A DNA stretch of 64,000 bases from Gemmatimonadota bacterium. GTDB taxonomy: Bacteria > Gemmatimonadota > Gemmatimonadetes > Longimicrobiales > Gaopeijiaceae. This document shows positions 37,224 to 44,894 of the stretch, in pieces (positions within the stretch are counted from its first letter, which is position 1; each line of letters begins with the position of its first letter). Made by a program: the position numbers and the translations under genes. The DNA is taken from positions 18,925-82,924 of the forward strand of contig JAPPOV010000045.1 of the NCBI GenBank assembly GCA_028873595.1, written 5' to 3'. The notes beneath the pieces were generated by a model. That model was not told the origin of the DNA. It saw nothing but the letters and a program-made list of their open reading frames with translations, and made no database searches.

Positions 37224-37275
37224 CTGTGCGGTCTGACGGTATTGTACAGCCTTCTCCACCGCTCCAGGAAGAGAA
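37217..37275 (-). mobile_element. IS3-family OrfB C-terminal remnant
   Basis: The frame reads ERWRRLYNTVRPHSA followed by TAG; this is the very characteristic end of IS3-family OrfB transposases (usually followed by LGYRPPAP). Restoring one C at the stop would continue as LGR and a Pro-rich tail, so a 1-base deletion is likely. The upstream catalytic DDE part is missing. Confidence 0.75.
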
Positions 37276-37446
37276 CGGTCCCGGGAAGGAGGCCGCCGTC
37301 GCAAATGCCGCACAGCTATCGTCGGGGACGATCAAGCGGAAGCGATGCCCCGACCCCTTGGCGAGAGGGAGCGCCAGCCAGTTGGTCAGGATGCTACAGC
37401 CACTACCAGATTTACTGCTGATGTCGTCGACGAGGACGTGCCCCAC

Positions 37447-38487
37447 TCATCCCTCACCGTCCGCCAGCGCTATCCGAAACCCATCGACCATATTCTCGAC
37501 GGACGCGCGCTCGCGGTAATGGGTGTAGGCGTTGCTCCCCATGGTGCGCGCCGCGGCATCGTCGGTCGCCAGATACAGCATCGCCTCCTCGAGGGCGGCG
37601 CTGTCGTCTTCGCAGAAGATGCCGTTGTAGCCGTCGATGATGTTGTATTTTTCGCCACCCGAAATTGCCGACTTCTTGGTGACGAAGGGCACACCGAACG
37701 CCATGCTCTGCAAGACCGCGAGGCCGGCCTGGCCGAACGACACCGACGCTATCGCGCGCGCGTAATACTCTTCGAGCACCGCGGGATCCTCGATCTTGCC
37801 CGGCAGGAACACACGATCGTCGAGCCCGAGGTCGCGCACCAGCTGGGTGAGCATCGCGCGATCGCGTCCCTCACCGATCAGATACAGCGAAAGGTCGCAG
37901 CCGGTTTTGTCGAGGACGTTCTTGAAGGCCCTGATCGTCACGTCGTTCTGCTTGCGCGGATCGAGGGTACCGACATTGAGGAAGATGTCCTTCGGTCGTG
38001 ACTCGTGGAAAGACCGGTGGTTCTCCACGTGAAAGGTATTGTTGGCGACATGAAGCCGGTCGGGATCGAGCCCCTGCTCAACGAAAAAGTCACGGATTCG
38101 GTGGTGGTAGAAGACGATCGGCGCCTTCCCGTGCGCGAGCCACGTCTTGATTCGCAGCGCCGCGTCGCTCGCTCCCTTATCGAGACCCCACCAGACCCAG
38201 CGCACGCGCGACCCGAGCCGAGCCTTGGCCGCAAAGGACATGAGGTTGCGCAGGTTGAACTCGGCGATGATGGTGGTCGGCCGGTGCTGGCGGATGACGT
38301 CCATCAGCCCCCGCTGCAGCAGGAACGGCCCGACCTTCCGCATCGGGACGAGCACCTCGGCGAAGCGGTCGCCCGGCTCGCCGGCGCGCTCACCCGAGTG
38401 CACGACGATCACGTCATCGACCTCGCTGAGCTTGTCGAAAAAGCCCCGGCGATAGTGCGGGAACTGGCCTTGGATGACGAGGATTAT
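37447..38487 (-). CDS. Glycosyltransferase family 4 with a probable ATA start codon
   Basis: A GT4 protein: VGTLDPRKQNDVTIRAFKNVL, LYLIGEGRDRAML, then a C-terminal block ARAIASVSFGQAGLAVLQSMAFGVPFVTKKSAISGG. The first regular start codon is the GTG at 38412, but this would remove the first strand of the Rossmann half. Reading further gives ILVIQGQFPHYRRGFFDKL, a standard GT4 N terminus (YR-x-FF). The only initiation point is an ATA at 38487, with GGAGG 8 bases before it. Upstream of that there is no ATG, GTG or TTG until beyond the fkbM stop at 38516. Probably one operon with fkbM and asnB in the island of unusual base use. Confidence 0.75.
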   Translation of the reverse strand: MILVIQGQFPHYRRGFFDKLSEVDDVIVVHSGERAGEPGDRFAEVLVPMRKVGPFLLQRGLMDVIRQHRPTTIIAEFNLRNLMSFAAKARLGSRVRWVWWGLDKGASDAALRIKTWLAHGKAPIVFYHHRIRDFFVEQGLDPDRLHVANNTFHVENHRSFHESRPKDIFLNVGTLDPRKQNDVTIRAFKNVLDKTGCDLSLYLIGEGRDRAMLTQLVRDLGLDDRVFLPGKIEDPAVLEEYYARAIASVSFGQAGLAVLQSMAFGVPFVTKKSAISGGEKYNIIDGYNGIFCEDDSAALEEAMLYLATDDAAARTMGSNAYTHYRERASVENMVDGFRIALADGEG

Positions 38488-38515
38488 GGAGTTGCCCTCC
38501 GCCTTCGAGCCCGGT

Positions 38516-39205
38516 TCAGGCGCGCCAGAAGAGATAGTTGTGGTTGTCCAGCGAGAAGGACTTGAAGCCCATTCCGACGATGCGGTCGGCGATACGCTTC
38601 GTGTCGGCCTCGCTGTAGCTCACGACGGCGTGATGATGGAATTCGATGAAGATCTGGTCGAACGCGGCAAGATCCTCGGCGGTCGCGTCGCGCAGTAGCG
38701 GATACTCCGCGCCCTCGATATCGAGCTTGAGGATCGCCACGCGGTCGCTGTCGAGCTCCTTCACGAGGTTCTGCAACGTCACCGCGCGGACGGTGTAGTT
38801 CACCACCTGGTCCGACGTGACGTTCGTGTGGTCATCCATCAGAGAGCCGCTGTCGTTCTTCTCGCTCTCGTGGAAGGTGAGCTCGCCATCGGTCGGGCCG
38901 ATAGCGATCGGTAGATGGACGAGCTTGCCGCCGTGCTTTGCCTCGAGCGCCGCGAGCGCGGGGCGGTGCTTGCGCGTCGGATCGACGGCGTAGCTGCGCG
39001 CATCGTAGCGATCCATCATAGCCAGTGAAAAATCCGCCTGAGAGCTGCAGCCGGCGTCGATGACGGTGTCGCCGGCCTTGATGCGCGGCCAGTAGATGAA
39101 GTCGGGCGCGACATAGGCGATACCGGCGGTGCGCGCTTTGCGCAGGCGAAGTTGCTTGCGAATGTCGCGGACGATTCTACGGACGATACGGTGGATGATG
39201 GACAC
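38516..39205 (-). CDS. FkbM-family methyltransferase
   Basis: SAM-dependent methyltransferase of the FkbM type, which methylates hydroxyl groups of sugars and other products. Seen: TVIDAGCSSQADFSLAMMD (SAM-binding, with the typical G motif replaced by GCSSQADF), AVDPTRKHRPAL, and VAILKLDIEGAEYPLLRDA, the FkbM signature LDIEGAE with the catalytic/metal-near acidic pair. The start is the GTG at 39205, 16 bases after the asnB stop, giving MSIIHRIVRRIVRDIRK; the open frame extends to 39277 but would overlap asnB. It is a middle gene of the asnB-fkbM-glycosyltransferase island. Confidence 0.82.
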   Translation of the reverse strand: MSIIHRIVRRIVRDIRKQLRLRKARTAGIAYVAPDFIYWPRIKAGDTVIDAGCSSQADFSLAMMDRYDARSYAVDPTRKHRPALAALEAKHGGKLVHLPIAIGPTDGELTFHESEKNDSGSLMDDHTNVTSDQVVNYTVRAVTLQNLVKELDSDRVAILKLDIEGAEYPLLRDATAEDLAAFDQIFIEFHHHAVVSYSEADTKRIADRIVGMGFKSFSLDNHNYLFWRA

Positions 39206-39221
39206 GGAATCTCTCCGATCG

Positions 39222-41075
39222 TTAAAGCTGCGGCGGACTGGGGATGGATTCTTCGGTGCGCTCGATGAAGATCTCATTCCACAGGTGAACCTGGTACAGG
39301 CGGAAGAGGAAGCGCTCGTACTTCGAGCGCTTCGGCTCTTCGGACGTGACGAACGCGCGCATCCGATCCGAGAAGATCGGCCAGTCGAGGATCGGCGAGC
39401 GGCGAAGGTCGGCGATCATCGATGCCTTGGTGGCGGGCCGGATGTCCGACGAAAAACCGACCTTGTCCCGCTCCAGCACGTCCCGGAACGGCTCGTAGGC
39501 CGCCGAGTTGCGCAACACGTACTTATCGATGGCGTCGTTCAGCTTCAGCTTGTCGTCATGGCGAAAGGCGAACTCGACCAGCCGGTGATCCATGAACGGT
39601 GAGCGGTTCTCGACGCTGCTGCGCATGGCGACGATATCGCCATAGTAGAGCAGATTCTCGAGACCGAGATTGTGGTGCCAGATCAGATGGCGATTGAGCA
39701 GATTGGCGTGCGCCGGCACCGGCTTCGCCTCCATCCAGCGCGGCGTCGCATTGCCACGATAGTGCCGGAACAGCGGTTCGTAACCATAAACATAGCGCAT
39801 GACCTTGCGCAGCGACGGCGGTAGATTATTGCGCAGGAACAGCAGAACCGATGAGACGAAGCCGAAATGCAGTTGATCCTTGAAGGCCAGCCAGGCCTGG
39901 CGGAACTGGCCACGCATCAGATACCAGGGGATGACCAGCACGAAGTAATTCTTGTAGCCGGCGAGTAGCTCGTCGGCCCCCTGTCCGTCGAGCGCCACGC
40001 GAACGCCGTTCGCGCCGACCGACTCATAGAGATAGTCGACTGAAACGATGGCCGGCGAAGAGTGGCCGCGCCCTAGATGCCGGACGAGGGCCGCCAGCCG
40101 CGCCTTGTATTCGCTTGGTTCTTGCTCTTGGTAGCGGACGTGGAGATCGAGGTTCAGGCGCTCGGCCACGGCCTCGGCGAACTCACGCTCGTCATGCGCG
40201 TCGCGCGAGGAGAAGGTGAAGGCCGGAATGGGCTTGTCGCCGCCGCTGTGCTGTCGCGCGTAGGCTGCGACCAGTGTACTGTCGACGCCACCCGACACCA
40301 GCAACCCGAACGGCACGTCCGAGCGGAGACGCAACCGCACCGCGTCGCTCAGGAGGTCGGAGAATGCAGCGAGCGTGTCCGGCGTCGTCCGCTCGATCTT
40401 GCCGACGGGATAGCGCCAATACGGCTTGCTCTCCCACGCTCCGTCGGTGCTGATGCGCAGATAATGCGCCTTCGGAAATTCCTGCACAGAGGCGAGGAAA
40501 GTGCGGCCGTCACCTTCATACGTGCCTTCCTTCAGGAACATCTGGATCAACTCGAAGTCGATGTCATTCGCAACGAGGCCGGCTAGTTCCTGGAATTCAC
40601 TGGCGAAGAAGACGTCGTCACCTGCCTTCGACAAGAACAGCGGCTTCTGCCCGAAGCGATCGCGCGAGACGACGAGTTCGCGGCGCGCCGCGTCGTAGAT
40701 GGCAAGCGCCCACATGCCGTTGAGGCGGGAGAAGCTCTCCACGCCCCATTCGGCGAAGGCATGAATCACCACCTCAGTGTCCGACTCGGTCTCAAAGCTG
40801 TGCCCGAGCGCGCGCAGTTCCTCGCGCAGCTCCTGATAGTTGAACACCTCGCCATTGTAGGTGAGCGACAGATCGCCGAATCGGAACGGCTGGTTGGACA
40901 CCGCGTCGAGATCGAGGATCGTCAGGCGGGTATGGCCTAGGAAGCAGGCTTCCTGCGCGAAATAGCCCAGATTGTCAGGGCCGCGATGGCCCACCTTGGC
41001 GATCGCCGCGCGCAGCCGTCTCGCGGGCAGATGCGCGATACCGTTGTGATTGAAGGCGACGAATATTCCGCACAT
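39222..41075 (-). CDS. asnB: Asparagine synthase (glutamine-hydrolysing) family
   Basis: A 617-residue AsnB-family protein. The N-terminal class II glutaminase domain starts at Met-1 followed by catalytic Cys-2 (MCGIFVAFNHNG), with RGPDNLGYF, HTRLTILDLD and NGEVFNYQELREELRALGH; the C-terminal synthetase has the PP-loop SGGVDSTLVAAYARQ near 265 and LDGQGADELLAGY near 375. In polysaccharide loci such proteins transfer an amino group to a uronic acid or build an amide, not necessarily asparagine. It is 75 bases before an IS3 remnant. Abundant GCG/CGC codons set the gene and its two neighbours apart from those flanking. Confidence 0.85.
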   Translation of the reverse strand: MCGIFVAFNHNGIAHLPARRLRAAIAKVGHRGPDNLGYFAQEACFLGHTRLTILDLDAVSNQPFRFGDLSLTYNGEVFNYQELREELRALGHSFETESDTEVVIHAFAEWGVESFSRLNGMWALAIYDAARRELVVSRDRFGQKPLFLSKAGDDVFFASEFQELAGLVANDIDFELIQMFLKEGTYEGDGRTFLASVQEFPKAHYLRISTDGAWESKPYWRYPVGKIERTTPDTLAAFSDLLSDAVRLRLRSDVPFGLLVSGGVDSTLVAAYARQHSGGDKPIPAFTFSSRDAHDEREFAEAVAERLNLDLHVRYQEQEPSEYKARLAALVRHLGRGHSSPAIVSVDYLYESVGANGVRVALDGQGADELLAGYKNYFVLVIPWYLMRGQFRQAWLAFKDQLHFGFVSSVLLFLRNNLPPSLRKVMRYVYGYEPLFRHYRGNATPRWMEAKPVPAHANLLNRHLIWHHNLGLENLLYYGDIVAMRSSVENRSPFMDHRLVEFAFRHDDKLKLNDAIDKYVLRNSAAYEPFRDVLERDKVGFSSDIRPATKASMIADLRRSPILDWPIFSDRMRAFVTSEEPKRSKYERFLFRLYQVHLWNEIFIERTEESIPSPPQL

Positions 41076-41155
41076 TTCTGTTTACCGAGGCTCCAGAGCG
41101 ACTGGATTTGGGATTCAGATCTTTCGGGAACAATGAACACGCTGCTCGGGACAAT

Positions 41156-41340
41156 CTAGTCGTGGCGACCGAACCGGCTCGCGAGCCGCACCACGTCGCT
41201 TCGCAGAGCCCCCTCGTCGACGCACACCCTCCGACTCCGTCGCTGCGTCGTGTGGGGCTGAGTTTCCCCTCGCCGCTTCCTCCCGAATCAGCTTGTCGAG
41301 TGCCAGGTTTGCCACCGCTCGCTTCAGCCGGGCGTTCTCT
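41156..41340 (-). mobile_element. IS3-family OrfA end and OrfB start, degenerate
   Basis: One frame reads ENARLKRAVANLALDKLIREEAARGN, the coiled-coil end of an IS3 OrfA; a second gives SPTRRR, the usual OrfB beginning; a third gives VDEGALRSDVVRLASRFGRHD then TAG, matching the RxDEDxLRxDxxRLAxxYGRxGYR stretch further into OrfB. The pieces are collapsed by internal deletion and frame changes. The orientation agrees with the OrfB C-terminal remnant at 37217-37275, so both may come from one element. Confidence 0.7.
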
Positions 41341-41370
41341 CCAGGTACTTTGGCTGATGTGCGTAGCTCC

Positions 41371-42891
41371 CTAGAAACCCATCGTAGGGTCGGCCGCACT
41401 AGGACGTTCAGGCTGGCCGACCGTCGGTCCCTCGGTGTCACGTTCCAAGTCAGAGCGCACGAGGAGACAGAGGATCGTCAGCAGCATCATTTCTTTATTG
41501 TTGGTGAGTACCGCCGCGAGAAGGATGAAAGCGAGAAAGCCCACCGCCCCCCCCTCCACAGTCAGACGGTGGAGTAAGCGGAGGTAGAAGAAGACACCGA
41601 GGGCTCCCGCCTTGAGGGCGATTTCAAAGACAGGGAGGTGGAATCGGAGGAACTCGTTCCGCGCCGCATCCTCAAGGGCATACCCGCCGGCTCCCGCCCA
41701 GGGCGAAAGGTAGCCATATAGATCGGGGATTCCAGCGCCCATTCCTCCTCCGAACAGGGCTGCCCCCGGGTGGGAGACCCAGTATCCGACCAGCGTGACG
41801 GCCTCCCCGGTGAGGTTCCCCAGGCTGGACCGAGCGGAGGCGACGAAATGGAGGTCGACAATGGTCAACAGGCTCAAGACCTGCCGCAATTTGCTGGCGA
41901 GGAGGGAGCCCTCCGGGAGGGTGGCTTCGGCGGAATACACCAATCCTTGCACACCCACGGCGGCCAGGATCGCCAGGCCCGCGGCCCCGAGTAGCCACAT
42001 CCATCTTCCCGAGATCAGCCACACTCCGGTCACCAGGAGAAGGGCAATTGTCTTGGCCCCCAGGAAGACGTCTCCGGTGAGAAGCAGGGCCAACATCACC
42101 ACGGCTAGGGTCAGAGCCTGCGCTCGCGGGAGCAGTCCGCGAATCGCTGCGAAGGCCCCAAAAACCGAGAGCCAGCCGAAGGAACTCAGAGGGAGGAACG
42201 GATAACCCTCGGCATATTCGAAGCGTAGCCCGAGGACCAGTGATGCGGCCATGGTAACCACTCCTAAGGCCAGCCCTGCAGCCAGTATTCGCCGGCGCTC
42301 GTCGGGTGGTACGAGCATCACAAGAGGAAGATAGAGCACGAATGGGACGAAGACGGCGAGGTCCCGGTAGAGGTTGTCCAGGTAGACAGTACCGAGAATG
42401 ACCCCGGCCAGCCCCAGAGCGAGGGAGTAGAGGAAGAACGCGCTTAGGAACCCGATGCCCTCGACACGCCAACGGTACTTGCTTCGGACGTCCCAGGTGC
42501 TCAGGGCGACCGCGAGGAGTCCTGCGGTCGCCAGGGCGTTTACCGAGACACCTGCCAGGCGGAGGCCCCAGAAGTTGCCTGGTGCCAGGTCAGGGAGAAC
42601 GAACGTCCAAGCACCCAGGGCAAGGAGGGTGAACGCGACGAAGTAGCTGATGGCCAGCCGAAGATTCACGATGCAGAGGATCAGAACGAAACCGTACTCT
42701 GCCAGCGCGATTCCCCGCTGGAGTGCTCCTCCCGTACCGTAGCCCAGCAGCTCCCCGGCGACGAAGACCGTAAGAACTGTGATCGACACGCGACTGAACC
42801 GGGGCCGGCGCTCCTTCTCGTGGTCTGGGTCCGAGGACTGCTGCACGCGCACCGGGGTGGCGTCTTCTGGTGCCCGTAAAGCTGTCTCCAT
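41371..42891 (-). CDS. Polytopic membrane protein, candidate O-antigen/polysaccharide polymerase (Wzy-like), set 2
   Basis: A 506-residue protein with about eleven to thirteen hydrophobic helices, a cytoplasmic charged N terminus of about 35 residues, and a long periplasmic loop at about 315-425 containing GGGMGAGIPDLYGYLSPWAGAGGYALEDAARNEFLRF, which precedes final membrane helices, much as in Wzy/WaaL proteins. I see no closer family. It shows no sequence relation to the O-antigen ligase-like protein at 12.6-13.9 kb. Its position at the end of the second glycosyltransferase group, 295 bases from asnB and next to the amidotransferase set, supports a polymerase role. Confidence 0.65.
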   Translation of the reverse strand: METALRAPEDATPVRVQQSSDPDHEKERRPRFSRVSITVLTVFVAGELLGYGTGGALQRGIALAEYGFVLILCIVNLRLAISYFVAFTLLALGAWTFVLPDLAPGNFWGLRLAGVSVNALATAGLLAVALSTWDVRSKYRWRVEGIGFLSAFFLYSLALGLAGVILGTVYLDNLYRDLAVFVPFVLYLPLVMLVPPDERRRILAAGLALGVVTMAASLVLGLRFEYAEGYPFLPLSSFGWLSVFGAFAAIRGLLPRAQALTLAVVMLALLLTGDVFLGAKTIALLLVTGVWLISGRWMWLLGAAGLAILAAVGVQGLVYSAEATLPEGSLLASKLRQVLSLLTIVDLHFVASARSSLGNLTGEAVTLVGYWVSHPGAALFGGGMGAGIPDLYGYLSPWAGAGGYALEDAARNEFLRFHLPVFEIALKAGALGVFFYLRLLHRLTVEGGAVGFLAFILLAAVLTNNKEMMLLTILCLLVRSDLERDTEGPTVGQPERPSAADPTMGF

Positions 42892-42992
42892 ACACGCCGA
42901 CCCCTCCGTAGCGCGTCAATCTAGTCGGCGGCCATGGGGGATGAAAGGTCTGCCTTGGTTGCGGGAAGAGCTGTCGAGGTATTGCTCCTACT

Positions 42993-43105
42993 TCACCGCT
43001 TGACCCAGGCGAAAAAGAACGTTTGACTCTCACGACCCGGTCCCTTCAACAGCTCGTCCGCGCGTCTGCGATCGAAATGCTCTCGGACCGTAGCCTCCAG
43101 AATTG
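42993..43105 (-). pseudogene. C-terminal protein fragment of uncertain family
   Basis: In the 222-base gap between the polymerase-like gene and wbpG the minus-strand frame reads ILEATVREHFDRRRADELL and ends QTFFFAWVKR then TGA. The residue pattern is protein-like and ends as some asparagine synthase or sugar enzyme C termini do, but it is antisense to the wbpG start beyond 43114 and has no own start. It may be a remnant of a lost gene. Confidence is low. Confidence 0.3.
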
Positions 43106-43113
43106 GCCCACTC

Positions 43114-44265
43114 ATGTCCTCCACATCATCGGCTTCGGAATACCAAATCTGCCAGAAGTGCGTCATGGACACCTCTGACGCCGCCATCACCTTCGATGAG
43201 GGCGGGCGCTGTGATCACTGCACCACCTTCTATACTCACACACTCCCACAATGGAGGACGGACGAGGAGGGGCGCAGACAGCTCGACGCCCAGGTTGCCG
43301 AGATTAAGAGGGAGGGTGTGGGGAAGGACTTCGACTGCATTATCGGGATGAGTGGGGGAATCGACAGTTCGTACCTAACCTATTTGGCAAGGGAGGAGCT
43401 GGGTCTCCGCCCGTTGGTTTTCCATGTGGATGCGGGATGGAACTCCCAGATCGCCGTCAACAACATCGAGAAGCTGATCGACGGGCTGGGGCTGGAGCTT
43501 TACACCGAGGTCATTAACTGGGAGGAGATGAAGGATCTTCAGCTCGCCTTCTTCAAGTCTGGAGTTCCGCACATAGACGTACCTCAGGATCATGCCTTCT
43601 TCGCGACCATGTACAAGTTCGCAGAGCAGTATGGCGTCAAACATATCCTTACTGGTGCGAATCTCTCGACGGAATGCGTTCGTAACCCGGTGGAGTGGAT
43701 GTACTTCCAGTCGGACTCCCGTCAGCTTCGAGACATTCACCGGAAGTTCGGGAGCCGTCCTCTCAAGACGTACCCCGTCACCTCCATCCTTTGGCACAAG
43801 ATCTGGCTTCCGTATGCCAAGGGGATCCGTGTGCTGCGCCCCCTGAACTTCATGCCCTACGTGAAGAAGGAGGCCATGCAGCTGCTAGAGGACCGCTTCG
43901 GTTGGCAGCCGTACCCCCAGAAACACTTCGAATCACGGTTTACCCGGTTCTATGAGAGCTACTGGTTGCCGGAGCGGTTCGGGTACGACGTTCGTCGGGT
44001 CCAGTTCTCCAGCCTGATTCTGACAGAGCAGATGACCAGAGAGGAGGCCCTTCTCGAACTGGACGCTCTGCCCTACGATCCGCACTCCATTCGTCACGAG
44101 ACAGAATTCGTGGCCAACAAGCTCGGCATCTCCTACGACGAGTTGATGGCTTTCATGAAGCTTCCCCCCAAGAGCTTCCGGGATTTTAGGTCGCAGTGGT
44201 GGCTCTATCAGGTCGGATCCCGGACGATGAAGGCACTGGGTCTGGAGGTGGGGGGGAAGCGATGA
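43114..44265 (+). CDS. wbpG: N-acetyl sugar amidotransferase (WbpG/PseA type)
   Basis: ATP-dependent amidotransferase that, with HisH and HisF partners supplying ammonia, converts an acetamido group of a UDP-sugar uronate to an acetamidino group, as in the O-antigen sugar ManNAc(3NAm)A. The N terminus has a zinc-type pair CQKCVMDTSD and CDHC; the PP-loop is GMSGGIDSSYLTYLA near residue 77; NLSTECVRNPVEW and RFTRFYESYWLPERFGYDVRRVQFSSLI near 280 are family motifs. It overlaps hisH by four bases (44262-44265). The start is the ATG at 43114, which retains the Cys motif at residue 14. Confidence 0.88.
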   Translation: MSSTSSASEYQICQKCVMDTSDAAITFDEGGRCDHCTTFYTHTLPQWRTDEEGRRQLDAQVAEIKREGVGKDFDCIIGMSGGIDSSYLTYLAREELGLRPLVFHVDAGWNSQIAVNNIEKLIDGLGLELYTEVINWEEMKDLQLAFFKSGVPHIDVPQDHAFFATMYKFAEQYGVKHILTGANLSTECVRNPVEWMYFQSDSRQLRDIHRKFGSRPLKTYPVTSILWHKIWLPYAKGIRVLRPLNFMPYVKKEAMQLLEDRFGWQPYPQKHFESRFTRFYESYWLPERFGYDVRRVQFSSLILTEQMTREEALLELDALPYDPHSIRHETEFVANKLGISYDELMAFMKLPPKSFRDFRSQWWLYQVGSRTMKALGLEVGGKR

Positions 44266-44894
44266 TCGCCGTCGTCGACTATGGTCTTGGAAATGTCCAG
44301 GCATTTCTCCACATCTATAAGAAGCTCAACATTCCGGCCCGGACGGCCTCAGTTCCTTCCGACTTCGACCACTGTACTGGGGTAATTCTCCCTGGAGTGG
44401 GAGCGTTCGACTGGGCCATGGCTCGTCTCAACGGGTCCGAGATGCGGCAATGCCTCGAGTCCCTGGTCGTCCACGACGAGATTCCGGTGCTCGGTGTGTG
44501 TGTAGGGATGCAGATGCTCTTCGATGAGAGCGAGGAAGGCTCGCTCCCGGGACTCGGTTGGGTCGCCGGGCGGGTCCGCCAGTTTAAGGCTTCGGGACCT
44601 TTGGCCCTGCCTTACCCTCATATGGGGTGGAATGAGGCTGTACCGAAGAAGGAGGGGGGGCTGTTCCGAGGCATGGAGGGGTCGTCTCGCTTCTACTTCC
44701 TTCATTCCTACTACGTCGAGGCAAGCCGATCGTCGGACGTTCTCGCCGAGACGTCATACGGGATTGATTTTGCTTCCGCCGTGCAGGCGGGACACATCTT
44801 CGGAACCCAGTTCCACCCTGAGAAAAGCCACGACTGGGGGACCCGCCTCCTGAAAAATTTCGCTGAACTCCGATCGTGCTCCGTCCCCGAATAA
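44262..44894 (+). CDS. hisH: Glutamine amidotransferase HisH-like subunit, surface-sugar copy
   Basis: This glutaminase partner supplies ammonia. DYGLGNVQAF is near the N terminus; the nucleophile region is GVCVGMQMLFD near residue 80-90 with catalytic Cys; the catalytic His/Glu pair is in GTQFHPEKSH near 190. At 210 residues it is normal for HisH. It is sandwiched between wbpG and hisF with overlaps, so in this locus it is likely a dedicated copy for acetamidino-sugar synthesis (like HisH2) rather than part of histidine biosynthesis. The start is the ATG at 44262; the frame is open further upstream inside wbpG. Confidence 0.88.
   Translation: MIAVVDYGLGNVQAFLHIYKKLNIPARTASVPSDFDHCTGVILPGVGAFDWAMARLNGSEMRQCLESLVVHDEIPVLGVCVGMQMLFDESEEGSLPGLGWVAGRVRQFKASGPLALPYPHMGWNEAVPKKEGGLFRGMEGSSRFYFLHSYYVEASRSSDVLAETSYGIDFASAVQAGHIFGTQFHPEKSHDWGTRLLKNFAELRSCSVPE

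Larger units (their letters stand above)
37115..37446 (-). pseudogene. Glycosyltransferase N-terminal remnant joined to an IS fragment
   Basis: No complete gene lies here. From a GTG at 37446, directly after the stop of the next gene, the frame reads MGHVLVDDISSKSGSGCSILTNWLALP, then RFRLIVPDD, which matches the start of the GT4 at 35960-37114, so it is the first roughly 55 residues of a paralogous transferase. Homology stops near 37285, where an IS3 transposase end takes over. The remaining bases to 37115 hold a hairpin and no recognisable coding sequence. Confidence 0.65.
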
